From NCBI RefSeq assembly GCF_018257795.1, contig NZ_JAERJD010000005.1:62001-126000 (forward strand): a stretch of DNA of 64,000 nucleotides. The letters are read 5' to 3'. How positions within the stretch are numbered: position 1 is the stretch's first letter; each line of letters starts with the position of its first letter. Position numbers and translations under genes: made by a program. Origin of the DNA: Citrobacter sp. JGM124 (GTDB lineage: Bacteria; Pseudomonadota; Gammaproteobacteria; Enterobacterales; Enterobacteriaceae). Of this stretch, positions 9,052 through 18,762 are shown piece by piece. The notes beneath the pieces were generated by a model that had not been told where the DNA came from, made no database searches, and was given only the letters and a program-made list of their open reading frames with translations.

Positions 9052-9621
9052 TTAATCAGGCTGCAAGAGCCGTTCAACGATGCCCTGATAAAGCATTTCC
9101 AGATCTTCCGGATCCACTTTCTGCGGGGTCAGTCTCCGGTATGTAGACCCCTCCATCATGACGGCCATCACTTCAACGGCACAGCGCAGACGCGTGTCAC
9201 TCAGCTCCGAGTACTGTGCTTTCAGGTGGCTGAAAGCTTTGTTGAACATGCGACTGTCCGCTTCAGCAAACATGGCTGCAACCCGCGGATTACGGCTAGC
9301 CTCGGCAGACATTTCGAGCAGTAGTGCATCATCTTCACTGTTTAACGTTTGTCGCCATGCCAGCATTTTGGGCATCATGCTGGTCTGCATTTTATCATCC
9401 AGACTGGCGATACGATGGTCGATGATCCGCCGGATCATCTCCTCAATGATTGCCTCTTTATTACTGAAGTAGCGATAGATTTGCCCGACGCTTAACCTCG
9501 CCTCGGCGGCGATTTGCGACATGCTTGCGGCATGGAATCCACTGATCCGGAAACAGCGACGTACTGCGGCGATAATCTCGTCCTGGCGGTGTTTTTTCCG
9601 TTCATCAATTTTCGTGCTCAT
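9052..9621 (-). CDS. TetR-family repressor of the adjacent RND operon
   Basis: A 189-residue transcription factor with an N-terminal TetR helix-turn-helix (residues ~12-58; segments RQDEIIAAVRRCFRISGF, MSQIAAEARLSVGQIYRYF and SNKEAIIEEMI) and a helical ligand-binding C-terminal domain. It is the first gene of a same-strand series leading into the adaptor, pump and channel genes, with a 130-bp gap before the adaptor. A perfect 36-bp palindrome lies 20 bp before its start, abutting a TATAAT -10 box, so it probably represses itself and the pump and is released by a pump substrate. This arrangement resembles AcrR, TtgR and SmeT. The ligand is unknown. Confidence 0.9.
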   Translation of the reverse strand: MSTKIDERKKHRQDEIIAAVRRCFRISGFHAASMSQIAAEARLSVGQIYRYFSNKEAIIEEMIRRIIDHRIASLDDKMQTSMMPKMLAWRQTLNSEDDALLLEMSAEASRNPRVAAMFAEADSRMFNKAFSHLKAQYSELSDTRLRCAVEVMAVMMEGSTYRRLTPQKVDPEDLEMLYQGIVERLLQPD

Positions 9622-9640
9622 AGTGTTTTCCGTATCTGCA

Positions 9641-9680
9641 ATTCAAAAGTGAGAATGATCATTCTCACTTTTGAATTATA
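9641..9680 (-). promoter_or_regulatory. TATAAT promoter element and perfect 36-bp operator palindrome for tetR-RND operon
   Basis: Bases 9641-9676 form a perfect inverted repeat with half-site ATTCAAAAGTGAGAATGA. On the minus strand a consensus TATAAT (9680-9675) overlaps its outer edge, so bound repressor would block RNA polymerase. No good -35 box is visible. The central TGAGAATGATCATTCTCA also resembles an iron (Fur) box, but the extended symmetry fits a TetR dimer pair better. Confidence 0.75.
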
Positions 9681-10161
9681 CGACCTTCTACAGTGACGAA
9701 AAATGGTTTTTACATTTCATGTAATCTAGTGGGGAAAAAAGAATAATTAATGAAGACAAAAAGAATTATTGATGGAGAGAAAAAAGACAGAACCTGATAA
9801 ATGCCTGATGCGGGAAAAGGCGGTGATACGTGGACGACGGTCGGCATGGGCTTATCAACGTTTCAGCAAAAGCGTGGTATTAGCCGGGCCCTGGAGGCCA
9901 GTGCTGATTTTGGGCATACGGCCAATCGCTGGTGCACGTCTATGACTCGGTGGACAGGGCGGGTAACGCAAACAGGATGAAAGACGAGATGTATTGCAGC
10001 CCTAAATAACGGTGTAAAAAGCTGATGATGTGGCCAGCGATCCCAGGCTAAAAAAGAGTAAGCAGAATGTGAGCGTGTGATGTGCTGGAAACGTTTGGGT
10101 GGCTATCAACAGAGTTTAAAAACTCTGTCGCCACTTTGTAGTTAATAATTCATGAGGCAAT
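9681..10161. other. 480-bp intergenic region without a recognised gene
   Basis: The part next to the operator is AT-rich; 9780-10000 has coding-like composition but no open frame of useful length in either direction. It could be the decayed remnant of a gene. No repeat or RNA gene was recognised in it. Confidence 0.4.
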
Positions 10162-10187
10162 AAAAAAGCCACTCGGCAGAGTGGCTT
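10162..10187 (-). terminator. Rho-independent terminator after tRNA-Ile
   Basis: Read on the minus strand it is AAGCCACTCTGCCGAGTGGC followed by a run of six T. It lies 26 bp beyond the 3' end of the tRNA gene. Confidence 0.85.
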
Positions 10188-10213
10188 AATATGCTGATTG
10201 ATCAGCTAAAATT

Positions 10214-10290
10214 TGGTGGCCCCTGCTGGACTTGAACCAGCGACCAAGCGATTATGAGTCGCCTGCTCTAACCAACTGAGCTAAGGGGCC
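10214..10290 (-). tRNA. ileX: tRNA-Ile2 with CAU anticodon (lysidine-modified), ileX type
   Basis: A 77-nt cloverleaf with encoded CCA. The acceptor stem is GGCCCCT/AGGGGCC, the anticodon stem-loop is GGCGA CTCATAA TCGCT, and the T arm contains GGTTCAAGTCC. The CAU anticodon alone could mean methionine, but the body matches the E. coli minor isoleucine tRNA, whose C34 is converted to lysidine by TilS so that it reads AUA. It also sits next to mug and rpoD, as ileX does in E. coli. Confidence 0.95.
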
Positions 10291-10414
10291 GTGGGGCAGG
10301 ATTATAATGTAACTGATAGCAGCAATCCAGCGCTTCGTGTTTATCTGCTGGTTTTATAAACAAATAAGAATCAGAATCTTATACTTTGGCAGAATGTGAT
10401 GAAAGGATGTGGTC

Positions 10415-10921
10415 ATGATCAGTGATATTTTAGTACCAGAGCTACGGGTAGTGTTTTGTGGCATTAATCCAGGCAAGACATCTGCACATACGGGTTTTCA
10501 TTTTGCTCATGCCAGTAATCGTTTCTGGAAGGTGATTTACCAGGCCGGTTTTACTGACAGATTACTGGCGCCTGAGGAGGAACAACACCTTCTGGATACG
10601 CGTTGTGGTATTACCGTGCTGGTAGAACGTCCAACGGTTCAGGCGAATGAGGTAAAACTTGCGGAGTTGCGTGCTGGTGCACAGACGCTGACACAAAAGA
10701 TGCTGGAGTACCAGCCAGGTGTGTTGGCGGTTCTGGGTAAACAGGCGTTTGAGCAGGCATTTAATCAGCGCGGTGCTAAATGGGGAAAGCAGTCGTTAGT
10801 GATTGGGGAAACGGAAGTGTGGGTGTTACCTTCGACCAGTGGTCTTAGCAGAATGACGTTTGAGCAGCTGGTGAGTGCTTATCGGGAACTGGAAGACTCG
10901 TTAGTGGCCCGGGGAAGGTGA
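10415..10921 (+). CDS. mug: G/U mismatch-specific DNA glycosylase Mug
   Basis: Mug removes uracil (and ethenocytosine) from mismatches with guanine by base flipping. ATG 10415 is preferred over the in-frame GTG at 10409 because GAAAGGA lies 7 bp before it, and it gives 168 residues, the length of E. coli Mug. Motif 1, FCGINPG, with the water-activating Asn, is intact near residues 15-21, and [20 protein letters not shown] follows. The second active-site loop reads [10 protein letters not shown], where I recall E. coli having VLPNPSGLSR; the GLSR wedge is kept but the preceding Asn-Pro is Ser-Thr. Convergent with rpoD, with a shared terminator between them. Confidence 0.93.
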   Translation: MISDILVPELRVVFCGINPGKTSAHTGFHFAHASNRFWKVIYQAGFTDRLLAPEEEQHLLDTRCGITVLVERPTVQANEVKLAELRAGAQTLTQKMLEYQPGVLAVLGKQAFEQAFNQRGAKWGKQSLVIGETEVWVLPSTSGLSRMTFEQLVSAYRELEDSLVARGR

Positions 10922-10953
10922 GAAGGCAAGTATCGTCATGATAAGGGGAAAAT

Positions 10954-10993
10954 AAAAAAGCCTGAACCAGGATAACCAGGGTCAGGCTTTTTT
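10954..10993. terminator. Bidirectional terminator between mug and rpoD
   Basis: A stem of AGCCTGA...TCAGGCT is flanked by A6 on the left and T7 on the right, so it can act on both strands. It sits between the two convergent stops. Confidence 0.9.
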
Positions 10994-11037
10994 TAATGCT
11001 GAATGTTTACGGCTCTGTTCAGCGATATGTCAGAAAA

Positions 11038-12882
11038 CTAGTCATCCAGGAAGCTGCGCAGGACTTCTGAACGGCTAGGGTGACGCAGTTTGCGCAGTGC
11101 TTTCGCTTCGATCTGACGGATACGCTCACGGGTAACGTCAAACTGCTTGCCAACTTCTTCCAAAGTATGGTCAGTGTTCATGTCGATACCAAAACGCATA
11201 CGCAGGACTTTTGCTTCACGAGCAGTCAGGCCAGCGAGAACGTCATGAGTTGCAGAACGCAGACTTTCGGAGGTGGCCGAATCCAGCGGCAGTTCGAGGG
11301 TCGTATCCTCGATAAAATCCCCCAGATGCGAATCTTCATCATCACCGATAGGTGTTTCCATGGAGATTGGCTCTTTGGCAATTTTCAGCACCTTACGGAT
11401 TTTGTCTTCCGGCATCAGCATACGTTCAGCCAGCTCTTCCGGTGTTGGTTCACGTCCCATTTCTTGCAGCATCTGACGGGAGATACGGTTGAGTTTGTTA
11501 ATGGTCTCAATCATATGAACCGGGATACGGATGGTACGTGCCTGGTCAGCAATAGAACGGGTAATTGCCTGACGAATCCACCAGGTTGCATAGGTTGAGA
11601 ACTTATAACCGCGACGGTATTCAAACTTATCAACTGCCTTCATCAGGCCGATGTTACCTTCCTGAATCAGATCGAGGAACTGCAGACCACGGTTGGTGTA
11701 TTTCTTGGCAATAGAAATAACCAGACGTAAGTTTGCTTCAACCATCTCTTTTTTCGCCCGGCGTGCTTTCGCTTCACCGATAGACATACGACGGTTGATA
11801 TCTTTAACCTGTTCAATTGTCAGACCGGTTTCTTCTTCAATACCTTGCAGTTTTTGCAGACTGCGCAGCACATCTTCAGAAACGTCGTGCAGTTTCTCAG
11901 ACCATGGTTTATTCATGGCGATAGCGGCATTGAACCAGGTTTCACTGGTTTCATTATTGGTAAACAGTGTAATGAAGTTTTTCTTTGGCATCTTACACTG
12001 TTCAACACACATCTTCATGATCAGACGTTCTTGAGTACGAACGCGATCCATCATGGTACGCATGCTGTTTACCAGATAATCGAACTGCTTCGGTACCAGG
12101 CGGAACTGTTTAAAGACTTCCGATAACTGCAAGATTTCAGCCGCGGCATCCGCGTGGCTGCGACCTTTTGCCTTGATAGTGTCACGTGCTAGCTCATACT
12201 GGCGACGCAGGTCACCGAACTTCTCACGAGCGAGTTCCGGGTCGATGCTGTTATCATCATCGGCGTTATCGTCGTCAGAATCGTCATCGTCATCGTCGTC
12301 GTCATCCATATCTTCCTGGGACAACTCCGAGCCGACGTGGGTTGCTGTTGGCGCCAAGTCTTCTTCGGCATTAGGATCAACAAAACCAGTAATAAGATCC
12401 GAAAGACGAGCCTCTTCTGCTTCGACGCGATCATACTGCTCCAGCAGATAGGTGATCGCTTCTGGGTATTCAGCAACTGAACACTGTACCTGGTTAATGC
12501 CTTCTTCGATACGCTTCGCGATATCGATCTCACCCTCACGGGTTAACAGCTCAACAGTCCCCATTTCGCGCATGTACATGCGCACAGGGTCCGTAGTGCG
12601 TCCTATTTCAGACTCTACGCTCGACAGAACTTGAGCAGCGGCTTCTTCTGCATCTTCGTCGGTACTATTGGAGTTTTCAGCAAGCAACAGGTCATCGGCA
12701 TCAGGGGCTTCTTCCATTACCTGAATGCCCATGTCGTTGATCATTTGGATGATATCTTCGATCTGATCTGAGTCGACGATATCTTCCGGCAGATGGTCAT
12801 TGACCTCGGCATAGGTCAGATAGCCTTGCTCCTTACCACGCTGGACAAGAAGCTTAAGCTGTGACTGCGGGTTTTGCTCCAT
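11038..12882 (-). CDS. rpoD: RNA polymerase primary sigma factor RpoD (sigma 70)
   Basis: The 614 residues compare with 613 in E. coli. Region 1.1 is at the N-terminus, region 1.2 includes [22 protein letters not shown] near residue 98, the non-conserved insert spans ~130-370, region 2 contains the melting segment [15 protein letters not shown], region 3 follows, and region 4.2 ends with the [19 protein letters not shown] helix-turn-helix. It directs RNA polymerase to housekeeping promoters and is the last gene of rpsU-dnaG-rpoD. An unbroken run of nine Asp (residues 193-201) inside a longer acidic stretch is encoded by a GAT/GAC triplet repeat. Confidence 0.98.
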   Translation of the reverse strand: MEQNPQSQLKLLVQRGKEQGYLTYAEVNDHLPEDIVDSDQIEDIIQMINDMGIQVMEEAPDADDLLLAENSNSTDEDAEEAAAQVLSSVESEIGRTTDPVRMYMREMGTVELLTREGEIDIAKRIEEGINQVQCSVAEYPEAITYLLEQYDRVEAEEARLSDLITGFVDPNAEEDLAPTATHVGSELSQEDMDDDDDDDDDSDDDNADDDNSIDPELAREKFGDLRRQYELARDTIKAKGRSHADAAAEILQLSEVFKQFRLVPKQFDYLVNSMRTMMDRVRTQERLIMKMCVEQCKMPKKNFITLFTNNETSETWFNAAIAMNKPWSEKLHDVSEDVLRSLQKLQGIEEETGLTIEQVKDINRRMSIGEAKARRAKKEMVEANLRLVISIAKKYTNRGLQFLDLIQEGNIGLMKAVDKFEYRRGYKFSTYATWWIRQAITRSIADQARTIRIPVHMIETINKLNRISRQMLQEMGREPTPEELAERMLMPEDKIRKVLKIAKEPISMETPIGDDEDSHLGDFIEDTTLELPLDSATSESLRSATHDVLAGLTAREAKVLRMRFGIDMNTDHTLEEVGKQFDVTRERIRQIEAKALRKLRHPSRSEVLRSFLDD

Positions 12883-13035
12883 AAGACGGTATCCACACTT
12901 CAGTATTAGGGTTTGAGTTGGTAGAGATTGCCACCAACAATAGCATTACGAGGGCTGATTTATTTTATTGCCGCAGCCCGTCTGTGCGGCGTTCGGGTTA
13001 AACCCGATCAATGTTCGGCAGTAAAGCCGCGAATT

Positions 13036-14781
13036 TTACTTTTTAGCGCGTGATTCTGTTATCACACGAACTTCTTCACGTTCTGATGGCGTTAATCCGC
13101 CAGTACGAGAACGTGCAATTAATTCTGTCAGCCTTAACTCAAGCACTGAGTCAAACATGTGATCCAGTGAGTCAGTAAAGGTTTGTTCTGCAATGTCCCT
13201 ATCAGCTATATCGTCCCAAGTTGAGAGTTTTTCAAGGGTCGCGGCTTCATTTTTGCCGCGATACTGCTCAATAAGTTGCCCTGTGGTGATTCCTGGCTGG
13301 GCTAAACAAGTATTGACCAGTTCAATAAATAACCCCAGCCCAGGAAGTTTCTGGGTATCCAGTCCGTTCAACGATGGTACAAGCTGGGATAATTCAGGAT
13401 TTTGCAGTAACAATCCTATAAGTATACGCATGGTTGTACGTTTTAGCTGCGGAGTCGGGCGAGAAAAAGTGCTTTCTGTATTTTTTGGGAGCAATTTTTC
13501 AAGCTGGTTATCGTCTAAAATACCGAGTTTATTACCTAATTCCTGGCGCAGATAAATACGCAGGGTGTCACCGGGAACCTGCCCAATTAACGGCAGTGCC
13601 AGCGTACTTAAACGTGCAGTACCGTCCGGCGTACTTAAATCAACCTGTGGTAACAGGGTATTAAATAAGAAGGTAGAGAGCGGCTGAGCTTGCTCTATTC
13701 TGGCCTCAAAAGCCGCTTTTCCTTCCTTTCGCACCAAGGTGTCCGGGTCTTCGCCATCAGGCAGGAACATAAAACGTAGCTGACGACCATCCGTCATATA
13801 AGGCAGAGCGGTTTCCAGTGCACGCCATGCAGCGTCGCGTCCGGCGCGGTCACCGTCATAGCAACAGATAACATTATCTGTTGCACGAAACAGTAGCTGA
13901 ATATGTTCAGCAGTGGTGGCGGTTCCTAGTGAAGCAACTGCATAGGAGATGCCGTATTGTGCCAATGCCACTACGTCCATATAGCCTTCGACAACAAGCA
14001 GCCGAGCAGGTTCCGGATGACTTTGCTGCGCTTCATAAAGGCCATACAACTGACGACCTTTATGAAATATATCGGTTTCTGGCGAGTTCAGATATTTCGG
14101 TTGAGCATCGCCCAACACACGGCCGCCAAAACCAATAACTCTTCCTCGTTTATCGCGTATTGGAAACATTACGCGTTCGCGGAAGCGATCGTAACAACGC
14201 CCCTGATCATTAGTGACCAGCATTCCAGCATCCGTTAATGACTGGCGATTTTCAGCATCACCACCAAAACGTTTCAGGACGTTATCCCAGCCTGCTGGCG
14301 CGTAACCAATGGCAAAACGTGTCGTAACTTCAGCACTTAATCCACGAGCGGAAAGATACTGACGGGCTTTTTCAGCCTGCTTAACCTTTAACGATTGCTG
14401 ATAAAACTCACTCAAACCCGTCATCAACTGATACAACGTTTGACGCTGATGACGTTCAATTTGACTGGGGCCATTACCGGCTTCATAGGGGATTTCAAGG
14501 TTATGCATCGTCGCGAGTTCTTCAACGCTTTCGACAAAGTCCAGCTTGTCGTAATTCATTAAAAAATCGAGCGCATTACCGTGAGCACCACAACCGAAGC
14601 AGTGATAAAACTGCTTTTCACCATTTACGGTGAAAGAGGGGGTTTTCTCGTTATGGAATGGGCAACACGCATGATAGTTTTTACCCTGCTTTTTTAGCTT
14701 CACACGAGCATCGATTAGGTCGATGATATCGGTGCGAGCAATTAAGTCATTGATAAAAACACGCGGAATTCGTCCAGCCAT
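13036..14781 (-). CDS. dnaG: DNA primase DnaG
   Basis: DnaG makes the RNA primers for chromosome replication. ATG 14781 is chosen because MAGRIPRVFIND is the standard N-terminus and it gives 581 residues as in E. coli; the frame extends three codons further to 14790. The zinc-binding domain (CCPFHNEKTPSF ... YHCFGCGAHGN) is at residues ~39-65, the RNA polymerase/TOPRIM domain contains VVEGYMDVVAL and CCYDGDRAGRDAA with the metal-binding acidic residues, and the C-terminal ~140 residues form the DnaB-interacting domain. It lies between rpsU and rpoD with an attenuating hairpin upstream. Confidence 0.98.
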   Translation of the reverse strand: MAGRIPRVFINDLIARTDIIDLIDARVKLKKQGKNYHACCPFHNEKTPSFTVNGEKQFYHCFGCGAHGNALDFLMNYDKLDFVESVEELATMHNLEIPYEAGNGPSQIERHQRQTLYQLMTGLSEFYQQSLKVKQAEKARQYLSARGLSAEVTTRFAIGYAPAGWDNVLKRFGGDAENRQSLTDAGMLVTNDQGRCYDRFRERVMFPIRDKRGRVIGFGGRVLGDAQPKYLNSPETDIFHKGRQLYGLYEAQQSHPEPARLLVVEGYMDVVALAQYGISYAVASLGTATTAEHIQLLFRATDNVICCYDGDRAGRDAAWRALETALPYMTDGRQLRFMFLPDGEDPDTLVRKEGKAAFEARIEQAQPLSTFLFNTLLPQVDLSTPDGTARLSTLALPLIGQVPGDTLRIYLRQELGNKLGILDDNQLEKLLPKNTESTFSRPTPQLKRTTMRILIGLLLQNPELSQLVPSLNGLDTQKLPGLGLFIELVNTCLAQPGITTGQLIEQYRGKNEAATLEKLSTWDDIADRDIAEQTFTDSLDHMFDSVLELRLTELIARSRTGGLTPSEREEVRVITESRAKK

Positions 14782-14862
14782 AGGCCCCATATGCTATATC
14801 CGTCATCTTTCAGGCGGGTGCCGGAAAGCTCAAGGATATGTCAGTGTGTATAAACGAGAATA

Positions 14863-14891
14863 AGCCGCGCATTCCTTTCGGAAGCACGGCC
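14863..14891 (-). terminator. rpsU-dnaG intercistronic terminator/attenuator
   Basis: On the minus strand AGGCCGTGC-TTCC-GAAA-GGAA-TGCGCGGCT forms a hairpin followed by TATTC. The position and sequence correspond to the known E. coli terminator that lets far more rpsU than dnaG mRNA be made. Confidence 0.8.
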
Positions 14892-14938
14892 TTTATAACA
14901 ACTACTCTGTCTGAAAAGAGGACGAAATCCTCAGGAGA

Positions 14939-15202
<264 letters not shown>

Positions 15203-15397
15203 TTAATTCAAAATGGTGCGGAATTTTACTGCAACTCTTGCCGCATTGTAAAGCACCGAACGCGATAAACCCGCCTTTTAAGGCCGATATCTTCCAGGGG
15301 CGAGAGTATACACGATATGCAATGTTATAGGCAGCAACGTTTTACAAAAAGAGCCAGTCGGCTTAAACTTCGCGCCGGGTCAATGAGGTAAACAGCC

Positions 15398-16411
15398 ATG
15401 CGAGTATTGGGTATAGAAACATCCTGTGATGAAACAGGCATCGCCATTTATGATGGTGAATTAGGGTTGCTGTCGAACCAACTGTACAGCCAGGTCAAAC
15501 TGCATGCAGACTACGGCGGTGTTGTGCCAGAGCTGGCTTCCCGCGACCATGTCCGTAAAACGGTGCCACTTATTCAGGCAGCACTGAAAGAGGCCGGACT
15601 GGAAGCCGCCAATATTGATGGTGTCGCTTATACGGCGGGACCGGGTCTGGTGGGGGCGCTGTTAGTCGGGGCCACTATCGGTCGCTCTCTGGCTTTTGCC
15701 TGGAATGTTCCTGCTATTCCTGTCCACCATATGGAAGGACATCTTCTGGCTCCAATGCTGGAAGAGACACCGCCTGATTTTCCTTTTGTCGCGCTGCTGG
15801 TTTCTGGCGGTCATACCCAATTGATCAGCGTTACAGGCATTGGTCAGTATGAATTACTGGGTGAGTCTGTCGATGACGCAGCGGGCGAAGCCTTTGATAA
15901 AACAGCCAAACTATTGGGACTGGATTATCCGGGCGGACCTTTATTGTCGAAAATGGCAGCACAAGGTGTGGCTGGGCGCTTCACTTTCCCACGGCCCATG
16001 ACTGACAGACCAGGGCTCGATTTTAGTTTTTCAGGTTTAAAAACCTTTGCAGCGAATACCATTCGTGAAAATGATTCTGATGACCAGACCCGTGCTGATA
16101 TTGCTCGGGCTTTTGAGGATGCAGTCGTCGATACACTCGCTATCAAATGCAAGCGAGCACTGGATCAAACGGGATTCAGTCGCCTGGTAATGGCCGGAGG
16201 GGTTAGTGCTAATCGTACCTTGCGCGCCAGGCTGGAAGAGGTCATGAAAAAACGTCAGGGAGAGGTGTTCTATGCCCGTCCCGAGTTTTGTACCGATAAT
16301 GGTGCGATGATTGCTTATGCCGGGATGATCCGCCTTAAAGCGGGAACAAACAGTGAACTTAGCGTCACGGTTAAACCTCGCTGGCCGCTGTCTGAACTTC
16401 CCCCTGCCTAA
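15398..16411 (+). CDS. tsaD: tRNA N6-threonylcarbamoyladenosine synthase subunit TsaD
   Basis: TsaD, with TsaB and TsaE, transfers the threonylcarbamoyl group to A37 of tRNAs that read ANN codons. The 337 residues match E. coli TsaD (formerly Gcp/YgjD). ASKHA-fold motifs are visible: [19 protein letters not shown] at the start, the metal-binding HHMEGH near residues 110-115, and late motifs [12 protein letters not shown] and [16 protein letters not shown] 15398 follows an ATGAGGT ribosome-binding site. It is divergent from rpsU and convergent with plsY. Confidence 0.97.
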   Translation: MRVLGIETSCDETGIAIYDGELGLLSNQLYSQVKLHADYGGVVPELASRDHVRKTVPLIQAALKEAGLEAANIDGVAYTAGPGLVGALLVGATIGRSLAFAWNVPAIPVHHMEGHLLAPMLEETPPDFPFVALLVSGGHTQLISVTGIGQYELLGESVDDAAGEAFDKTAKLLGLDYPGGPLLSKMAAQGVAGRFTFPRPMTDRPGLDFSFSGLKTFAANTIRENDSDDQTRADIARAFEDAVVDTLAIKCKRALDQTGFSRLVMAGGVSANRTLRARLEEVMKKRQGEVFYARPEFCTDNGAMIAYAGMIRLKAGTNSELSVTVKPRWPLSELPPA

Positions 16412-16432
16412 TATCTCGCTGATGTGCGGGTA

Positions 16433-16472
16433 ACACACACAAGGGGAAACACTGTTTTCCCCTTGTGTGTGT
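16433..16472. repeat. Perfect 17-bp inverted repeat between tsaD and plsY
   Basis: The arms ACACACACAAGGGGAAA and its exact complement are separated by six bases. It lies between convergent stops, where a terminator is expected, but no T run follows on either strand. It may act as an mRNA 3' stabiliser or a non-canonical terminator. Confidence 0.7.
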
Positions 16473-16486
16473 CTGAGGCAAAACTT

Positions 16487-17122
16487 TCACTTTTTTTCCG
16501 TTTTTTCGGCCTGAGCAACAGGCTTTTTCCGCCGCAGTTTGGGCCAAATTTTATTTTCCTGGCCACGAAACAAGCGCTGAATATTGTCGTGGTGGCGTAG
16601 CAGAATCAGACAAGAAAGCATGGCAACAGGGAAGGTAAATTGGGGCTTAAACCACCAGACATAGAACGGCGCAATCAACGCGCTGATAATCGCCCCCAGG
16701 GAGGAGTAACCACTGAGTAAGACACTCAGTAACCAGGTGCCAGCCATCACACCGGTTAAATCCCAGCCAATTGGCGCGATAGCACCAAAAGCCGTCGCGA
16801 CGCCTTTACCCCCACGAAAGTGAAAGAATACAGGCCAGATATGCCCCAGACAGGCAGCGATGGCAACCAGGCCTAGCCAGAAGGGAGAAACTCCCAAAGC
16901 ATAAGCGGCCCATACGGGAAGCATACCTTTCAGAACATCAAAAAATAGTACCGCTACGGCAGCGCCTTTACCCCCAATGCGTAATACATTGGTAGCCCCG
17001 GGATTGCCAGAACCATTCTCGCGAGGATCAGGGAGACCGGCAATACGGCAGACTAGAATGGCACTTGAGATTGAGCCGCAAAGATACGCAATGAGAATCA
17101 TAGCTGGCGCGATTGCACTCAT
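16487..17122 (-). CDS. plsY: Acyl-phosphate:glycerol-3-phosphate acyltransferase PlsY
   Basis: This inner-membrane enzyme adds the first acyl chain to glycerol-3-phosphate, using acyl-phosphate made by PlsX. ATG 17122 gives [21 protein letters not shown], the standard start, and 211 residues (E. coli 205); the open frame extends to 17272 but overlaps the folB leader. Three family motifs are present: [12 protein letters not shown] near residue 36, [18 protein letters not shown] near 98, and a third glycine-rich stretch near [11 protein letters not shown]. Several transmembrane helices are evident. The C-terminal tail is Lys-rich. Divergent from folB. Confidence 0.96.
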   Translation of the reverse strand: MSAIAPAMILIAYLCGSISSAILVCRIAGLPDPRENGSGNPGATNVLRIGGKGAAVAVLFFDVLKGMLPVWAAYALGVSPFWLGLVAIAACLGHIWPVFFHFRGGKGVATAFGAIAPIGWDLTGVMAGTWLLSVLLSGYSSLGAIISALIAPFYVWWFKPQFTFPVAMLSCLILLRHHDNIQRLFRGQENKIWPKLRRKKPVAQAEKTEKK

Positions 17123-17228
17123 AACGCTGTTCCATTTTGAAAGTGTCGAAGTCTTCTGTGCATCTGTGGATAATACGCATATTTCGCCGGAAGTGGTATC
17201 CGGCGTCGCTAAAAACAAGGCAGGGATA

Positions 17229-17594
17229 ATGGATATTGTATTTATAGAACAACTTACGGTTATTACCACCATTGGTGTTTACGACTGGGAACAACAGATT
17301 CAGCAGAAACTGGTTTTCGATATAGAAATGGCCTGGGATAATCGTCCCGCGGCAGCCAGTGATGATGTGGCAGATTGTTTAAGCTATGCGGATATCAGTG
17401 ACACGGTGACAGACCATGTATGCAATGGTCGTTTTGCTCTGGTAGAGCGCGTGGCTGAAGAACTGGCATACATTCTGTTGGCGAAATTTAGCTCTCCCTG
17501 GGTTCGTATTAAAGTCAGTAAACCAGGTGCGGTTGCTCAGGCGGCTACCGTGGGGGTCATTATTGAACGCGGGAAACGTCCCTCACCAAACTGA
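17229..17594 (+). CDS. folB: Dihydroneopterin aldolase FolB
   Basis: FolB cleaves dihydroneopterin to 6-hydroxymethyl-dihydropterin in folate synthesis. The start ATG 17229 gives [22 protein letters not shown], the usual N-terminus, and 121 residues (E. coli 122). Conserved residues include the substrate-binding Glu of IGVYDWE, Tyr in LSYADI, the catalytic Lys in RIKVSKPGA, and [10 protein letters not shown]. The longer open frame upstream overlaps plsY on the other strand and is not coding. Divergent from plsY. Confidence 0.96.
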   Translation: MDIVFIEQLTVITTIGVYDWEQQIQQKLVFDIEMAWDNRPAAASDDVADCLSYADISDTVTDHVCNGRFALVERVAEELAYILLAKFSSPWVRIKVSKPGAVAQAATVGVIIERGKRPSPN

Positions 17595-17901
17595 TTAAGT
17601 TATTATATTATTAGCTCCGTAAATTTTTTATAAGGTGGTATTTACGGGGCTAATGCATGTTGTCGGGTAAAATTTATCTTGCCATAGCGTAACCTGAATT
17701 AATCTTCACTGGCTTATTATTATTCAATAAATAATTAGCGTTATTAATTATTTTTAACGTACAGAGCTACTGCTATTAATAATTATTTAAAAGGGTGGCG
17801 AGTAAGTTTATTTCTATGAAATCAAAGTTCTTGATGTTCTTTTATTTATTGTTTGTTCATGTTTATTCGCGTCCCTTGTTGTTCATGTGATGATGATCCT
17901 G
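17595..17901. other. AT-rich 307-bp gap with one inverted repeat
   Basis: A 14-bp stem (TTAGCTCCGTAAAT at 17611-17624 with ATTTACGGGGCTAA at 17640-17653, one G-T pair) follows folB and may end its transcript, though no T run follows. The rest, about 17660-17880, is strongly AT-rich and holds nothing I recognise. Confidence 0.5.
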
Positions 17902-18762
17902 TTACACGCAGGACAATAATTCCAGGTTTTTTGATGCATAAGAAATAAAAGGGCTGTCTACCACGCCACGATTCTCTTTTGTTGATGAAGCATGACGCAG
18001 AACAGGCCCATGTGGCGTCATGATGAACATTCCCACATGAGAAACATCAAGCCCTGCCAGTGGAGTATAGATACCAATCAAATCCCCGGATTTTAATTTA
18101 CTGACTAAATGCATATCAATTGCCTCGCCGGGAATATAAACAACAGGACGTGATATCACGGGAATCCCATCAATATGCTGTTTTTTATCGCTTTTTTTGT
18201 TTAGGTGTTTGATTTTTTTGATCGCGTTGTGGGCCAGCGTGGGGGTAATATCCTCCGCGATGGGCCGCTGGCTATTAGCCCAGTCAGTGAAAAAATGTTT
18301 CCGTTTATAAAAATGGATTTCACTGTTGATATAGCGGGTATTAACAATATTCGTGAAGAATTCATGTGGCGAGTGTGATGCTTGTAGTGCAACCACGTAG
18401 TCTAAATAGGTAAAACAGTCCACGCTTCTAAAATCAATCACTAGCTGTTCGGGAATACGTTCTGAACCATGAAGCCTGTTACTTTGATAAGGTGTACCGA
18501 GAAATCGTGCTGAAATCATCGACAGTTTATCCCCCTGGCTCAGATCTTTCTTATTTGACACATCCTGAATGATGCTATTTATTTTATGTAACGTATATGC
18601 ATCAATATTCGCCCTCTCCGGGAATGGTATCGCGACGTCTTCCTTTTTTTGTGAAAGTGGCGAGATCGTTGGTTCCTGAAAACGGCACTCTATTGAAAGG
18701 GTGAAGATAATGCTAAGTAACACCCCTCCTTGCATAATTCTTTCTATACTATAAATAAACAT
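17902..18762 (-). CDS. DUF1460 (N-acetylmuramoyl-L-alanine amidase-like) exported protein
   Basis: A 286-residue protein with an N-terminal hydrophobic export segment (GGVLLSIIFTLSI). ATG 18762 is preferred because CAGGA lies 6 bp before it. The body shows the NlpC/P60-like DUF1460 pattern: ARFLGTPYQ, then SVDCFTYLDYVVALQA with the probable nucleophile Cys, and DVSHVGMFIMTPHGPVLRHASS with candidate His residues. Members of this family are thought to cut peptidoglycan stem peptides; some are linked to recycling or to type VI secretion loci. It is AT-richer than its neighbours and sits alone between folB and cca, where E. coli has uppP, so it looks acquired. Function here is inferred from family only. 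Confidence 0.75.
   Translation of the reverse strand: MFIYSIERIMQGGVLLSIIFTLSIECRFQEPTISPLSQKKEDVAIPFPERANIDAYTLHKINSIIQDVSNKKDLSQGDKLSMISARFLGTPYQSNRLHGSERIPEQLVIDFRSVDCFTYLDYVVALQASHSPHEFFTNIVNTRYINSEIHFYKRKHFFTDWANSQRPIAEDITPTLAHNAIKKIKHLNKKSDKKQHIDGIPVISRPVVYIPGEAIDMHLVSKLKSGDLIGIYTPLAGLDVSHVGMFIMTPHGPVLRHASSTKENRGVVDSPFISYASKNLELLSCV

Noticed and set aside
9790-9840. Possible REP-like element (TGCCTGATGCG followed by GGCGG)
   Set aside because: Only a partial half-site; no second arm or other copies seen.
11080-11598. 172-codon plus-strand frame
   Set aside because: Antisense shadow of rpoD; the same applies to the Ser-rich antisense frame opposite the acidic repeat at 12173-12451.
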